This document shows positions 46,457 through 59,848 of a stretch of 64,000 bases of DNA, piece after piece. This DNA comes from Pisolithus tinctorius (taxonomy: Eukaryota; Basidiomycota; Agaricomycetes; Boletales; Pisolithaceae). Every line of letters begins with the position of its first letter. Positions within the stretch are counted from its first letter, which is position 1. The DNA is taken from contig JANFAH010000003.1 in assembly GCA_024663395.1 (NCBI GenBank), positions 2,232,001 to 2,296,000 of the forward strand. Reading direction: 5' to 3'. The position numbers were made by a program, and so were the translations under genes. Below the pieces are notes generated by a model. That model saw only the letters and a program-made list of their open reading frames with translations. It was not told where the DNA came from and did no database searches.

Positions 46457-48909
46457 TTAGCCGACACGTGCAGAACATCCGGAAGGGTGGGAGTGAGTCG
46501 GAGGAACCCGGCCACCAGCTTGGCCACCACTATTTAGGATAGAAAGTAGTTGGGCGCTACCAGGTGGTGGTGGACGAGGGAGCGGAGGAAACGTAGCTTG
46601 CATCGCCAACGGCGACCGTGAAACACGAGATGGACAACCGGCTGGGAGCACGTTAACCCCTGACGTGGCGTATTGCGGCGCGTAAGCCACTGAAGGTAGA
46701 GAGTAAGAATGTTGGGACACGGGAAGTTGGGAAGCGCGCGGCTCGGCTCGCCCAGGAAGTTGGCCCTGATGCACAACTCGATGTGCTTGAAAACAGGGTG
46801 CATACCCCGGGTTGCAGCAGTCAAGGTGACTAGACTGCGATCGAGTGTGGAAAGGATCTGATAGTAAGGAGTGTTGAAGTTGGTTGAGAGGTGAAGATGC
46901 TTTGTTTCCCCGAGAGTGTGGAAGAAGTGACCCAGATACCCCGCCAACGGAGTCATGCCGGAACTGGCGTTGACCCAAGGATTCGTAGGTAGTTGAAGGC
47001 GGGACAGAAGCACACGGCCCGGGATGTCTAAGGGGAGGGAAATCGTATGCCCGACTAGTGGGTAGCTCACGGGACACCAGAGTAGGCGTCATCTTCGATG
47101 ATTCGTCTGCTACTAATTCCAGAAGCGCAAGCTGCTTCAACCTCTTGCCTGAAGTTGGTACTTCGGTTGGGGTTGTCAAGTATGGTGAAATATCAGCAAT
47201 GCTTGAACTTCGACGAGAAGAGGGCAATTGTTTAGTAACACCAGCCTGCAATGGAGCCAGTGGTGGGGCCGATGAAGTAGGCAAGACCACACTCGATGAT
47301 TCATTAGAAGCACCATACGATAGTAGGGAAGAAGTAGCTGGGGCTACTGCAGCGCTCGACGTGCGAGTGTCCTGGAGAATACCTTGCTTGGAGAAGGGTG
47401 GATCATTGGCATGGACTGATAAGGTGGTTTCCGAATGTTGGATTCGATGGGTGGCTTCTACATATTTCGCGGAAGTGTGGCGCAAATGTGTTGCTGGCGG
47501 CGTGCCATTGTGCGCAAGCCTAGGGGAGATCTCCACAGATCGGCGGATGTCTGGCACAGTAGACGCTGGCTTGAGGTCGGTCTTTTTGGCCGAAAGAGAC
47601 AACGATGTTAGAAGCCTAGCAACGTGTGGATCCACCGGCTGGGAAAGTGAATCGTCGTCTGATGGATGAGCCGCTATGGAAAGCTTGTTGCTGGCAAGTG
47701 CTCCCTCGCTACTTTGTGATGATGGGGTGTGTGGTTCACCATTATCCACGGATGATGAGCCAGATTCTTGTGGACTGCTCTCTATGGCGGCTTCTGGGGT
47801 AGCTTTTATGTTCCTTGCGCCCAGTCCACTAGGTTTGCGTGCGGTGACGAAAGCCTTCAAAGCACTGTCCCATACGCTGCGTGATCAGTGATAGTTGCAA
47901 CAACATTCCGACAAGACGCACGCGATAAAGGGAGAAATCAGATAGAATTTGCCAGGCGAAGCCTTGTTACGTTTCCATGTAGGGAGATCCGTTAGCTTGA
48001 ACCATTCGATTCTCTGAACAGCGAGTGAGTACCGAGGTTTGCTAAGACGTGTGGATAACACCCACGCTGATTTCTTTCCTTGTGCGAGTTTTAAACGGGA
48101 AGTCATCTGGAATACCCGGAACAATGAACAAAGAGATCAACTGTTCCTTAATAGACATTTCTATAATGTCCGCCGGGTTGATTTTCCCAGCCAGGTTGTA
48201 ACCTGTCTCCTCAAGGACCTAGACCAATAGTTCGTCATGCAGCAGCCATGTAATGGGGAATGACAACCTACTTCACGAATGGCACATTCGTGCGGGGGTT
48301 CGTGCTCGTTTATCTTTCCCTTAGGAAAGCCCCAGCCTGAAGATGATTTCCAACCCTTGACAAGAATGCACTGGGAAAGCAGTCGCTATGCGCACTCTGC
48401 ATCCGATTAAGCAACTTACCTTCTCCCAGGATTCATTCAACATTATGGCACCGCACACAGGAACTCTTGTTTTGTATTGCATGAATGTGTTGAATGCTTG
48501 TTCATGATCGTGGCTCCACTGATGTAGCAGTGGGCAAGCGTGGAAAAGCATTGCGGAGAATTTCTTGAGCGGTAACGAAGGGAACTTGGGATTTTGCTCG
48601 CGGACGAAATCTTCGTAGAACCAGTGGCTATGAAATTTTGAGTGAGCTGTGAAGAGGTGGGAGGAAATGACTTACGCTTGCTCCACCTGGAAACATATCC
48701 GCTCAAGAGAAGAGAGCTCCTCTTCGGGCAGGTTGAGCAGGAAACGGCTGAGCCACCGTGAGCCAGCAGTCAATAATTGGATAATAGACAAACCTCGAAA
48801 GATCTTCGAGAACTTCTTCATGTGTAGCATGCTTGTAGGTGAAGCGTTCTGTTGTATCCGCTGTCGGTGCTGGTTGCATTTCTGGGGAGGAGGAAGACGA
48901 AGACGTCAT
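46457..48909 (-). CDS. DCP2: mRNA decapping enzyme Dcp2 (Nudix)
   Basis: The ATG at 48909 (MTSSSSSSPEMQPAPTADTT) begins a short Ser/Thr-rich leader, then the Dcp2 N-terminal domain (FLLNLPEEELSSLERICFQV; HWFYEDFVREQNPKFPSLP). The Nudix motif is complete over the next exons: GWGFPKGKINEHEPPHECAI then REVLEETGY, matching GX5EX7REUXEEXGU. Box B follows (IEWFKLTDLPTWKRN). A ~460-residue disordered C-terminal extension (46457-47860) is Ser/Pro/Thr-rich, as in other fungal Dcp2 proteins where it binds Edc3, Pat1 and other regulators. Dcp2 removes the m7G cap in the cytosol, with Dcp1, before Xrn1 decay. No frame breaks were seen. Confidence in the catalytic part is very high. Confidence 0.95.
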
Positions 48910-49384
48910 TGTAAAAGAAAAGCAAAAAGTCGAAGGAGAGTCAGGGTGCCAGGCTTAGTGACGATCTTTGTATGAACAAGGAGTGTTTGCAGTGGAGGCT
49001 ATGATACCCAGCATCGTATGTATGGACACCCCAACCGCTCGTCAGCCGCACGGAACCGCGCGCCAAACATGTACAAACAGTCATCCTCAGTAATCAGAGC
49101 ACTTACAGAATCAAAACAAGAAGCTCGTGAATCCGTGGATCGGTTGCACGAAACTGCTTGTGACGACGTTTCCTGTATTTGTTGTAGGAAGCCATTAATC
49201 CACAACCATAGCAAGACTCAGTGCGATAGAATGCCACCAGTCACAAAGGCATAAGCTTCCTGCTGAGAAGTTGTATAGAGCAGAGCCGTGTATGAAGGAT
49301 CTGTCCATGTTGCTGATGCCGTAGTAGTAAATATACTGCTGTAAAGTACAATGATCAAATGTGATGTCCCTTGTTTCATTGTCA
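48910..49384. other. Gap between the Dcp2 start and the INCENP stop
   Basis: About 475 bases. A plus-strand open frame at 49018-49254 has no recognisable content. It should contain the Dcp2 promoter and the INCENP 3' UTR. Confidence 0.4.
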
Positions 49385-52300
49385 CTATGCTTGTGATTGG
49401 AAGCCCATCCTGCGCTCGTACTCTCGAACTTCCTCTATCGTAAGCCTGTCCGCTCCAGACCAGTTTGCAGAGCTCGTGCGAGCTCTAAATCGACTTTGCC
49501 TGGTGCGGAACATCTCCTCCATCCGCAAGGGTCGGATGGCGCCGAAGATATCATCAGGATTAACTGTGCTTTGCATCTGCAACGCTTGTCGTAGTTCGGG
49601 TGACTGGGCCCAATCGGGGGGATCAAACGTGCGGACTCGGTTCTCGTCTTCGGAATCCGAGTATTCACTATTGATTTCCGGTAGCTCAATGGATTCACTG
49701 GGGACCTCGGTGGCTTGCTGCTTGCTGGCTTCTATCTGCGCTTTTGCGCGAGCGGCCATCTGAGTTTGGATCATGGCAGAAGGCAATTTGTCACTTCCGT
49801 CATTTTGTGCCACGGCTTTGCCCTTGTCCTTTTGGCTCGGTGCCAATTTAAATGGTTTTGCCTCTGGGATGGCTGGTTTGGAACCAGAGGACCCTCCCGG
49901 CAAGTTCTGTGACACATTGTAGGCTGCGGATGATACCAGAGCAGATGCAACGCTTCTCACAGATTTCGGAGGACGAGCCGGTTTTGCAGTGGGCGTCGGC
50001 ACACTCGGTTTCACTAACTTGAAAGGCACAGGTTCCTTTTTGTCCTTGGACACCGGTTTCTTGGCTTCCACCTTCTTCTGGGTCTCCACTGCAAATTTTC
50101 GCTTCTTAGTCGAATCATCCTCCAATTTCTTGACGGCTACTGTCGGAAGTTTCACGGGTCGTTTGTCGGTGTTTTCCTCTCGTTCTCGTTTGCGCCTCTC
50201 GCTGTTCTCTTTGGTCTTCTTCTCGTCCTCCAAAATTCGAGCCTTTTCCTCTTCCGCTTTCCTGGAAAGTATAGCCTGTCGCCGTACCTCCATCTCTTTG
50301 AGGCGCAAGGCCTTCTTATCGGCTTCATCTTGCTGCTGCAAAGCGGCTCGTTTTAGCAAGTGGACGAAGGTGAAGCATTAGAATCCACGGACCCTCTTTG
50401 CCATGGCAGCAGCCCGTTGCAAGCTTTTGATTTCTGGCTTGTCCTTCTTCCCTCCGCCAAGCATGCTCGCGACGAGTTTCGTTGCTTGGCCGAAAAATCC
50501 GGTTTCTGACTGTGATGAAGAAGTCACTGACGTCATGGATAACTGACTGCTACTTCGTATCACACCAGCCGGCTTCGAGGGATCAAGGTTTAGTGCAATA
50601 TCGTGCTGAAATATGATAACCCACCTCGCCTTGATTAGCTGTGCATTGCGCCGATTCAGAGACATCACCAAGTTCACATATATCCATCATAGAGCCTTCC
50701 GAATCCAGAGAATCGACAGCATCCTCCTCATGGCCATCAATGTGGTCAAGCTCGGTTACGTCAACATTCTCTGCAGCTGCCAGTGCATCCGACGCTTTCC
50801 CTTCGTCCTCCAAACCCTTTGTGAGGATGGCGGTGCGTGAATCAAGCTGGGGAACTACCCCGAAAGTCCTCGGGGTAGTCAGCGTGAATGTACCCAATGA
50901 CAAATTGGAGAAATCTTTGAGCTGCATCGACGAAGTAAGAGGTTTCGCAGGTGCAAGTGTGGTTTGGGCGGTTGGTTTGGTGAATACTGGCCCGGTGTGC
51001 TGGACAACAACCTTGTGTTCCTGACGTGGGGAGTGGGGAGGTGTGGTCGATGCACTGTCATGAGCATTGTGGTTCTGACTCTGTAAAGCTCCCTGTGTTC
51101 GTGTGCCTTGGAGCTTCGCAGTGTCGGAAACCAAGTCGACGACAAAGTTTGGTCGCTCGACATCGTCAGGCTTGGATCGTGGTGAGGTCGGGCGTTCATC
51201 CTGGTGAAGAGAGAGAGACTGAGGTGTAACGGTGGGTGCAGGGACATTGGTCAGATCACTGCTCGCGTCTGTGACTTTATTTCGTTCAGCTACTCTCGCC
51301 TCGGCTGCAGCGCGAGCTTCGGCAAGGGCAGCGGCAGCGGCGGCACCTCCTAGCGATCTGGTCATACTCTTACCAGAACGGACCCCAAGACCTTCGACAG
51401 TTCGCTTAAATTGACCAATGAAACCTTCCTCACCCATTCCATTTGCATCTACCGATCCGTGGCCAGCCGACTTCTCTCCGTCATCTTTTATAGTCGACAC
51501 TGTGTCCGACCCGTTCATCTTCGGAACTTTGGACGCCCTCTCTCCGGTCCTCCGAGGGTGATAGACACTTCCTAGCATCTCTCCACTCTTGCGTTTCACG
51601 GAGACAGGTACAACGGAAACTTCTGGTGCACTCGGTTCCGCAGCAGCACCAGTATTATGCAAGGTGTCCGAACGTGCCGCAACGCCTTCCATGGCTTTAG
51701 CCTCTCGCGCTTTTACAAGCCAAGAGGTGCGTTTGCCAAGAGGTGCAGGAGCTGGAGTGATAGACGGAAGCGAAGTGGTCATCTCCGCAGGCGCACGTAT
51801 GGATTTACGCAGCGGCGACGGAGCGGGCAGAGTCGGATAATGAGACCCACCGCTTGTATGGGCGCTGTTAGCGGATTCGGGCTTGTCAAGAAGAACGGTC
51901 ATTGGTTCTGGTGACGGGTTGGAAATCAATGACGAGGGAACCAACGAAGAAGCGTCATGAGGAACTATGCTCGCAGTATGGCTTGGCTGAGGAGACAAAG
52001 GCGCGTCGTCGCCTATGAAAGTATTCGAAGGGTGCGGCGGATGGGACGAAACGGGGAAACATGATGTGAAGTTTTAATGGGTGTGGTTTTGCTGTCCGTC
52101 GCTGAGGTAAGCCACTTCTCTCCACCAGAGCCCACATCAACGACATCGGGTGGTTGGCTACCGGAATCAGTCAGCGAATCCTTAGGTACAACAGGTGTCC
52201 CCGTTTCCAGGTGTCGGTGCCCAGGAGATGCGGTTGATGGAGGCATGGTATGAACATGACTGCGCTCGGGGACTCGTCATCTTCAGCGATGACAGAAAGC

Positions 52301-52626
52301 TCGTTGGTACGGCCTTGGGAAGGAAGCGGGAGTGAAGAAGTCTGACTTCGGTCGTCACTAGTAATGGGCTGGAACTCCAAAAGTGAGATAGGGTCCGTAG
52401 TAACCGTCCTGGTGCTTCGGGGGATATTTTTCTTCTTCCGACTAGGCGTCTTAACTAGATCGATGATTGGACTTCATTTTTCATCAGTAGACAGCTAAAT
52501 CGGACAGAGCGAGACATACGCTTGCTGAGGCCCCGAGATTATACTCTCGAAATAATCCTCAAGGAATAGGAACGCGTGAACCTGAATCTGATCCTCGAAT
52601 AACTGTCGACAAGGATCGTTCGCCAT
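49385..52626 (-). CDS. SLI15: INCENP/Sli15, chromosomal passenger complex scaffold
   Basis: The ATG at 52626 starts an INCENP N-terminus (MANDPCRQLFEDQIQVHAFL), the part that binds survivin/borealin and targets centromeres. A long Ser/Pro/Thr-rich middle (50583-51998) is disordered. A charged, Glu/Lys/Arg-rich single alpha helix follows (about 50160-50350). The C-terminus carries the IN-box that activates Aurora B: EYSDSEDEN, then PDWAQSPELRQALQMQ and DPDDIFG-like NPDDIFGAIRPL. The stop is at 49385. The protein holds Aurora kinase at kinetochores and the spindle midzone in mitosis and meiosis. Exon joins in the middle were inferred from frame changes near 50379-50590 and 52010-52440. Identity is firm, exon detail less so. 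Confidence 0.92.
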
Positions 52627-52832
52627 AGTTACTCGTATGGATGTTGTCCAAGCCTGGATCCCGCTTCCATCTTTCTGCGACATGAGTACGAGATGCCTGG
52701 GGGAGTCGAAAAGGTCACGAAAAGTCAACCAAGTGGCGCGACGACCATCATTTGGCACGTGATCGTAACTTCCGGAAGACTGTGGCAGTGCCAACCTATA
52801 TTAATTGCCGGTCGAGCACTTGAACCACCAAA

Positions 52833-54944
52833 ATGTCGCGTTCTGGTTCGCCCTGTGAGCTTTCTTCGAAGCCGGAGAGTGAGGAAAACGTAGTCCCTCA
52901 AGCTGGAGAGTCATCAATAAGCCCCCAGCAGCTCTCAGAAGCTCAACTTAGACGCCTTTATGACGAGGAGGAGGCTGAACGGCTCATGCATCTCATTTCA
53001 GCTGTGGGTACTCGTCGCCCCTGGCCCTGGCAGAGATGTCTTAAACCTGTCTATGTAGTATGTCACAGAAGTGAGACTCCCCCGACACCCTGACCGTGAG
53101 TCAAGCAACCACTGTTCCTCTAACCCAGTTCCCCCTCCACTTCCCCCACGTCCAAGCAATCCAGGATCGACCCATATCAGAATATATTGCAAACGTGAGC
53201 GTTGAGTCTGCTGCACTCACTCCTTACTCAACTTCCGTAGGACTTAATTCTGCCTTACTTGCCGCTAGACAGGTCTACTCCACCACCCTTCACGACTAGG
53301 CGGTTTAGACTAGCGAGTCACAACGGTTGTACCTCACCATCATTCCAACTTATCAGCCATTATTGTCGGATTTGGCCTCTTTGGCTCTGTGGAAGGACAA
53401 CAAACGAAGTCTGTTGTACTGCGCAGTATGTCATCTTCCGAGGGAGCTGCACCGATCATTGATCGCTTTCAGTGTTTCTCTGGGTTCTTTGGTACCATGA
53501 TGGACTACTTGCTGCTTTCTTGTGTCGGATCGTTTGGTGCCTCTTCGGCGCCGTTTCCTGCCATATCCATCTCTCATCTCTCGCTGAGTTTCAAGAAAAA
53601 CGGCAGAATGCCACCCGGGCACGTCGGTTTGGGGATGAGTACAGGCAGGTTGTCGGTTGTCATCAACGCTGGGTCCGTAGAGATATGGAGGCTTTTCCGA
53701 GCTTATAGAGCCTTCTCACGATTTTACTGAAGGGCGGGTTCCGTCTCGGCCTGATGAGACGACACTAAATCCTTTTCGGTGAAGGGCTGAGGGACAGTGA
53801 GGAAATCCAAAGTCTGAAGCGCGATCTGCTACACCTGCTGGACGTGGTTGCTGACCTTCAGAACGCATCAACAAGTAAGTCACAGGTAATCTAAGCAATC
53901 TAGTCGACGCGCTGACCCTCGGAATAGCATTCTTATGTGGCGCCGGCCGGCCGTGACAAGACGATATTGTATTGTAAGTTTGTAGCTCTTCCGCAAACCT
54001 CGCTAAACATAGCCTCCAGTTGCTCTCCATCGCGGCCCTGTCTGTTATCGTTCTTCCAGCTCAATACGTCACTAAATTGATGTGTATGCTTTTGGGAATT
54101 GTTTATTGGCATTTGGTTCCCGTCGTCGCGGCATTATCCCCCGCAAATAGAGCCAGGTAGGCAAGTCTTCTCTATATTTACTCGTGACCTGATGTGAGTT
54201 CCAGAATCCCCCTCTTTTCGCAGATGCGCCTACAGATGTAGAGTATGCTATAGAACTAATCGGCCAGCGTGTTGCTAGTGGCACAGAGCTGACTTCGTGC
54301 AGCAAGACTCGTGACCGCGTGGCGAACCCCAGTAGCAGTGGGCTTGATCTGACAGTGACTGAATCGATCGACAGTGAACAGACTGAAGAAAGGGAAGGGC
54401 TGAGCTGGAAGAAGTGGGGTGCACGAATTGCTCAAGGTAAATCCTTGTTGGAGGAAAACAAGTCTATCTCGTCACTTAGCCGTGTAAGTTGTCTTGCTTG
54501 CTCATCCATGCGAAAGAATGGCTCAGTGCCACAGTCTTTATTCGACAAACTGCCCCGTCAAACGCAGCCGGACCGTCATAGTTCCCAACTCGAGCAGGTC
54601 CATAGTAAGCGTTAACATTCCACTTGTGTGTGTGCTGAAACTAAAGCATTCCACCAGCTTTTCCCGCTCAACATACGTCGGCTCTCGGTTTGATCACACT
54701 AACTTCTACGACGATATATTTCACGTCCCTCACGGCGATGCAGGCAAAGCTTGTTGTACCTTATAGTCAGCTCCGCAGTGTGAAAAAGACAGGTCTCATG
54801 AAGGGGCTTGCCATTGCTTGGGTACCAACCGACCAAGATACCGAAGGTGTAGTGAGGGAAGAAAGGTTTCACTGGGTGGGGGACCGAGACGAACTGTTTG
54901 CAAGGCTTCTCGGACGTGATGGCGGACGTTGGATGAGGTTATGA
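52833..54944 (+). CDS. Membrane protein with C-terminal GRAM-like domain, several frame breaks
   Basis: The ATG at 52833 (MSRSGSPCELSSKPESEE) opens a multi-exon gene, divergent to INCENP and 206 bases away. The N-terminal part has RRLYDEEEAERLMHLISA, spliced to YVTEVRLPRHPDRE. Next come hydrophobic segments (LTIIPTYQPLLSDLASLALW; FLWVLWYHDGLLAAFLCRIV) resembling a reticulon- or lipid-membrane-like region. The C-terminus (VKKTGLMKGLAIAWVPTDQD, then RDELFARLLGRDGGRW) looks like a GRAM-type domain. Frame changes without plausible introns occur between about 53470 and 53700 and near 53770 (a run of T one base too long). This protein type is common in mushroom genomes, but I know no established function. 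The stop TGA is at 54942-54944. Confidence 0.65.
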
Positions 54945-55180
54945 TGTTGACGAAAGCAAGATCGACGCCGGTCGCACGTGGCAGGCTTCGCGCGTAGCTT
55001 GCGAGAAGGCCAGTCGGGACTCGGACAATTCCGGTGCTCTTGCCTCCAGAGGTTATATACCGAGTATTATAAGGATCCCTTTCCCTTTCTCCAATCGGTC
55101 CGACAAGTCCCCGTTCTTGTACGTGCATGTCTCGCTAACGTATTCACGTTCCCTCTTATGCCCAATAGCCAAGTTATTCT

Positions 55181-58100
55181 ATGTTTTTCTCTTCAGACCT
55201 ACTCTCCAAGAGGGACAGCGGATTCGGTCTTTTATGGTAGTTATAGCTCCCCCTCCCTCGTATAAGTCAACCGCCGTGACTGAGGGGACCGGGGTAGGCT
55301 CGCTGCTACGCTGGGTTCCAAGTCTTCATTCAGAAAATTGCCAAAGCGTTCTGTCATATCCGCTGATATCACTCAACTATGTGACCTTATCGCCACACCC
55401 GCCGAACCTCTGGCACTGCGCCTCTCAAGTAACCTGTTAGTAGGAGCCCGCGCGGTGAGCTGTTTGATGTTCTTTGACTGCAGCGGTAAACAAGAGTCTA
55501 ACTTCTATCCGTGATGTAGCGTGTATAGAGGTGAACTTCGTCGTCCCGCGGGATGGGTCAGCTAACTATTCTACAGCCAAGCAAGAGATCTATATAGCAG
55601 ACCTCACGACGTGCTTCAATTCTCTGAAGCGCCTAGTGGAAGATTTCCGCTCGTCTGCAACGTCAGAGGCGCAGCTTCAGATGGCTCAGCCCAGCGTGAA
55701 GTAAGTCAACTGGTCCAACTATGTGCTACATACTCAGGATATTTGTCCCGGTACTAAACAAGACCTTCCGCCGTCACTCTGCGTGTTGACCCGAATGCAG
55801 CGTTTTCACTAAATCTGGATAATGTGGTCGCGGTAAGTTAAGAGACTATACATGTTGTTGGTCACCAACGATTGCTTGTGGTGCAGTATTGGACGAATAT
55901 TTGAACTTCCCAGGTTCGTCCCTTAATGCAGATATATTGATCCTCCAACGCATGTCCCCACAAATTCCCACAGTTCCCGACGTTTCGTCCGATGACGACT
56001 ATGATCCGAGAGCCAGAAACAGAAGCTGAAAACAAAAGGTCGAAATTCAGGTATGCCGTCCTCGAGCGTTGCCGAGGCAGCCCGTGCAAACACGCATACA
56101 CTTGACGAAAGTCACGAATTCCTTTTTCCTAAACACGCTTGATGGGTCCTCATGTGGAGTGCCGCGATGATCCCCTCCTCCAAATTAGGCGGATTTGGAT
56201 TTGACGACGCGTTTTTCGGCGCTTTCGATGGCTTGGACATCACCGAAGGTATTGGAGACGACCTACTAAAGGAGTTAGGGGAGGGATGGGGTATCAGCCC
56301 TGCGAAGTCGAAAGCCAAAGAGTAATAGCTTGTTGTCCTTCACCCATAGTGAACTTACTTCAATGTCGATTCAGAAAATCCTCCGTACTCGAGGACTTTG
56401 GATACGCCGCCGACATGGACTATGAGACGCACGACCTAAATGTCGACATGATCGTGCAAGATCCCTTGCAACCCGACGACGCTGCTACTTCCCGTCCAAA
56501 CACACATGATCAACCAGGTCAGCTTTTATCCTGCTGCCGATCTGTTTCCGTATGTTTTATGGCTATACAGACTACCAGTTGGATTCCTTCCCACACCTAC
56601 CAATGTATCTGTGCAATCGCTCTACCCGATCACCAACCAGCCTGATGAAGTAGGTGCAAGCGAACCTTTAGAAGAGAAAGCTTGCCTTCCGAAGAGGAAT
56701 AAACGTCCGAGGTTGGTATTTGACGCCCGAACAGAATTAACCGACGCAGAGTTGAAGGTACGCACTTCAAGGATGACTGCAAGTCAGTTAACATTTCATA
56801 CGATGCGTCAAGGTAATTCGCATGCATTACGTGGAAAACCAGGGTACAATCCGACGGGAGCTACAAATCAAAAAATTCGAGAGGGAACGTGCCATTTTCA
56901 TCAACGATCTGCTTTGGGGCGTCCCCGACAACGGTAGTTGTGCACAAAAGCGACGTCTTCGTCGTCTGATAAACTCCCACAGTGCAGGCTGAAGAACTTG
57001 TCGAATTTTGGGTCAGTCAATACAAAACAAGGATTGAAGCCAGAATCAGGTTTGTTATTCCCTGAGGTGCGCGAGGAGGGCACCTATTCAAACGCTTGAC
57101 CGTCGTTATGCAGACAAGCATCCTTCACTCGATTACATGAAAAAAGGAATAGGCGAAGCCAACCGCTCCCCCTGACCAAGTGAATGTCGCACAGGGAATC
57201 CCAAGTATACCCATGGTCACCGACGTCGAATGGCCGGATGCCGATCTAACTGCAGTCTTCGAAACGAACGAGTTGGACATTGCATTCGATTATGGGACCG
57301 AGAGTACGTCGTTGCTGAATTCGGGTTGCAGCTGTATTTGAACAATTGATAGTACATGCCGACGAGTACGTGGAATCTAGCAAGTTGCGCTCGTCAGAGG
57401 TACCAGCTTTTCCCTTCATAGCGAAAAGTAACGTTGACATCTCCTAGGAACCTGGGCAAGGCCCGTCAGGTTTCTCGCCGTTCTTCCGCCCCTTCCCACT
57501 TGCTGGGCATCGATGTCCAGATCTCCGGGAATTCACAACGAAGCACGTTATTCCCCCTGGGATAACGCAAGGGACAACTCCCCCGGACTCAATGATAACT
57601 TCAGAGCAGGGCTTGACGACAGAATGAACGTAGACTATGCTGAGACGAAACTTACGAGAGATTCTTCGAGTCGCAAAGCAAGTTCGATACCCAGTCGTCC
57701 CCAAAGTCTTCAATTTGGAGTCGAATCACCGCCTGCACTTCTCCGAGGTTCTGGAACAGACGATGACTTCATGTTTGACGGTCGGGGCCCCTTTTGATTG
57801 TGTTAGAATCACCCTTGGCTCATTCATATGCGAAAGTCCCCGCGGATGGTCCCCCTGCCGCATCTGATGGATCGGATAGTCAAGCCAGTCTTCACAAGCT
57901 AGAAAAAACTCCCTCAACTTCTTGGAGTCAGTGCAGGTGTTCCTCGCTGGTCCTTTATCTGACCTCTCGTAGGTACGCCCGGATGCAGTACCGATCTCTT
58001 TCCGGCTTATCATCACGCCTCGTTTTTGATGATGTGGTACCAAGGGCAAGCAGTACTTCACATGTTGCCGCTGCAGCGATGTACCACTGCCTCGGTAAGC

Positions 58101-58229
58101 TAGAATTACCACAGCGATTCCACTAGTCCTTATCTCACGCTTTCTCTGTGGTCTAGTACTGGCAACGAAGGATTTATTAGCCCTGCAACAGAAGAATCAT
58201 ATGGCCCGATTACAATTCAGATAAAATAG
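55181..58229 (+). CDS. REC8: Meiotic cohesin kleisin Rec8, with at least one frame break
   Basis: The ATG at 55181 (MFFSSDLLSKRDSGFGLLW) splices at 55236 to 55298 and continues LAATLGSKSSFRKLPKRSVI and PAEPLALRLSSNLL, a Rec8-specific N-terminal kleisin motif. A following exon has AKQEIYIADLTTCFNSLKR. The middle is acidic and low-complexity (FGAFDGLDITEGIGDDLLKE). The C-terminal winged helix that contacts Smc1 is visible as FDDVVPRASSTSHVAAAAMY, then VLATKDLLALQQK and GPITIQIK, ending at TAG 58227-58229. The last two pieces join only if one base is restored near 58192, so the frame is broken there. Rec8 holds sister chromatids together through meiosis I. Exons between 56100 and 57800 are approximate. 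Confidence 0.85.
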
Positions 58230-58569
58230 CATAAACTCTATGAAATGGTGACTGTAATCCTGATGTCTGTTGTCGTCAGAGGTGTGAACGAGAGTGCACA
58301 CCAGCCACTCCTCGTGCTACCGATTTACTGAGCGAGCCGAATTTTATCCGTTGCCACTGTTTGATGGAACGTTCTACTTCTTGAGTAATTTAAGACACAG
58401 GTTCGGATCTATCATGGTATCATTGAGAACTCTGCCTCAAATCGTACCATTACTGGGAGTAACTGCTTCCTGTCGGAGCCGACTTTTCTGCCGCCCAAAT
58501 CGCTGGACGCCTCCCCCAACGCTGCTTGTCTTCTCCGCCCATTCGACACCCTACACATATTCTCCCGTC

Positions 58570-59475
<906 letters not shown>

Positions 59476-59848
59476 TGCTTTTGCATGGGCATCCCAACGC
59501 AATCCTACTAGTTTCAGGTAGAGAACGATTTGCAGATGTAGTACAAGATGTCGAACTCTGTGATCATTGTAGACCCCTGGTGACCACTGCTCGACTACTC
59601 CGACTCCCATGGAGTGCTAACAACGCAGTTGGCGTCGATATCCTTGTGTAACAAGCCGAACAGTCAAAACTACTTGTTAATGGCCTGACCGCGTCCCAGC
59701 TTCCGAGGCATTCAAGCCCGCCGGGCCACTCCGTGAATTGATTCGAGTACGCATTCGTGTTCCCGGAAGACCCACACCTCTCTCTTATCCCCGAATCCAA
59801 AAATCCCAGTTGGCGGTAACATCACAGTAGCTTCCAGCTTGAATCCCA
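59476..59848. other. Gap after IDI, no gene assigned
   Basis: About 370 bases. A short plus-strand frame (MSNSVIIVDPW near 59550) could be part of a spliced gene, but it breaks within a few codons. I see nothing that can be named. Confidence 0.35.

Noticed and set aside
47058..47669. 203-codon plus-strand frame opposite Dcp2
   Set aside because: It mirrors the low-complexity coding C-terminus of Dcp2 on the other strand and has no domain.
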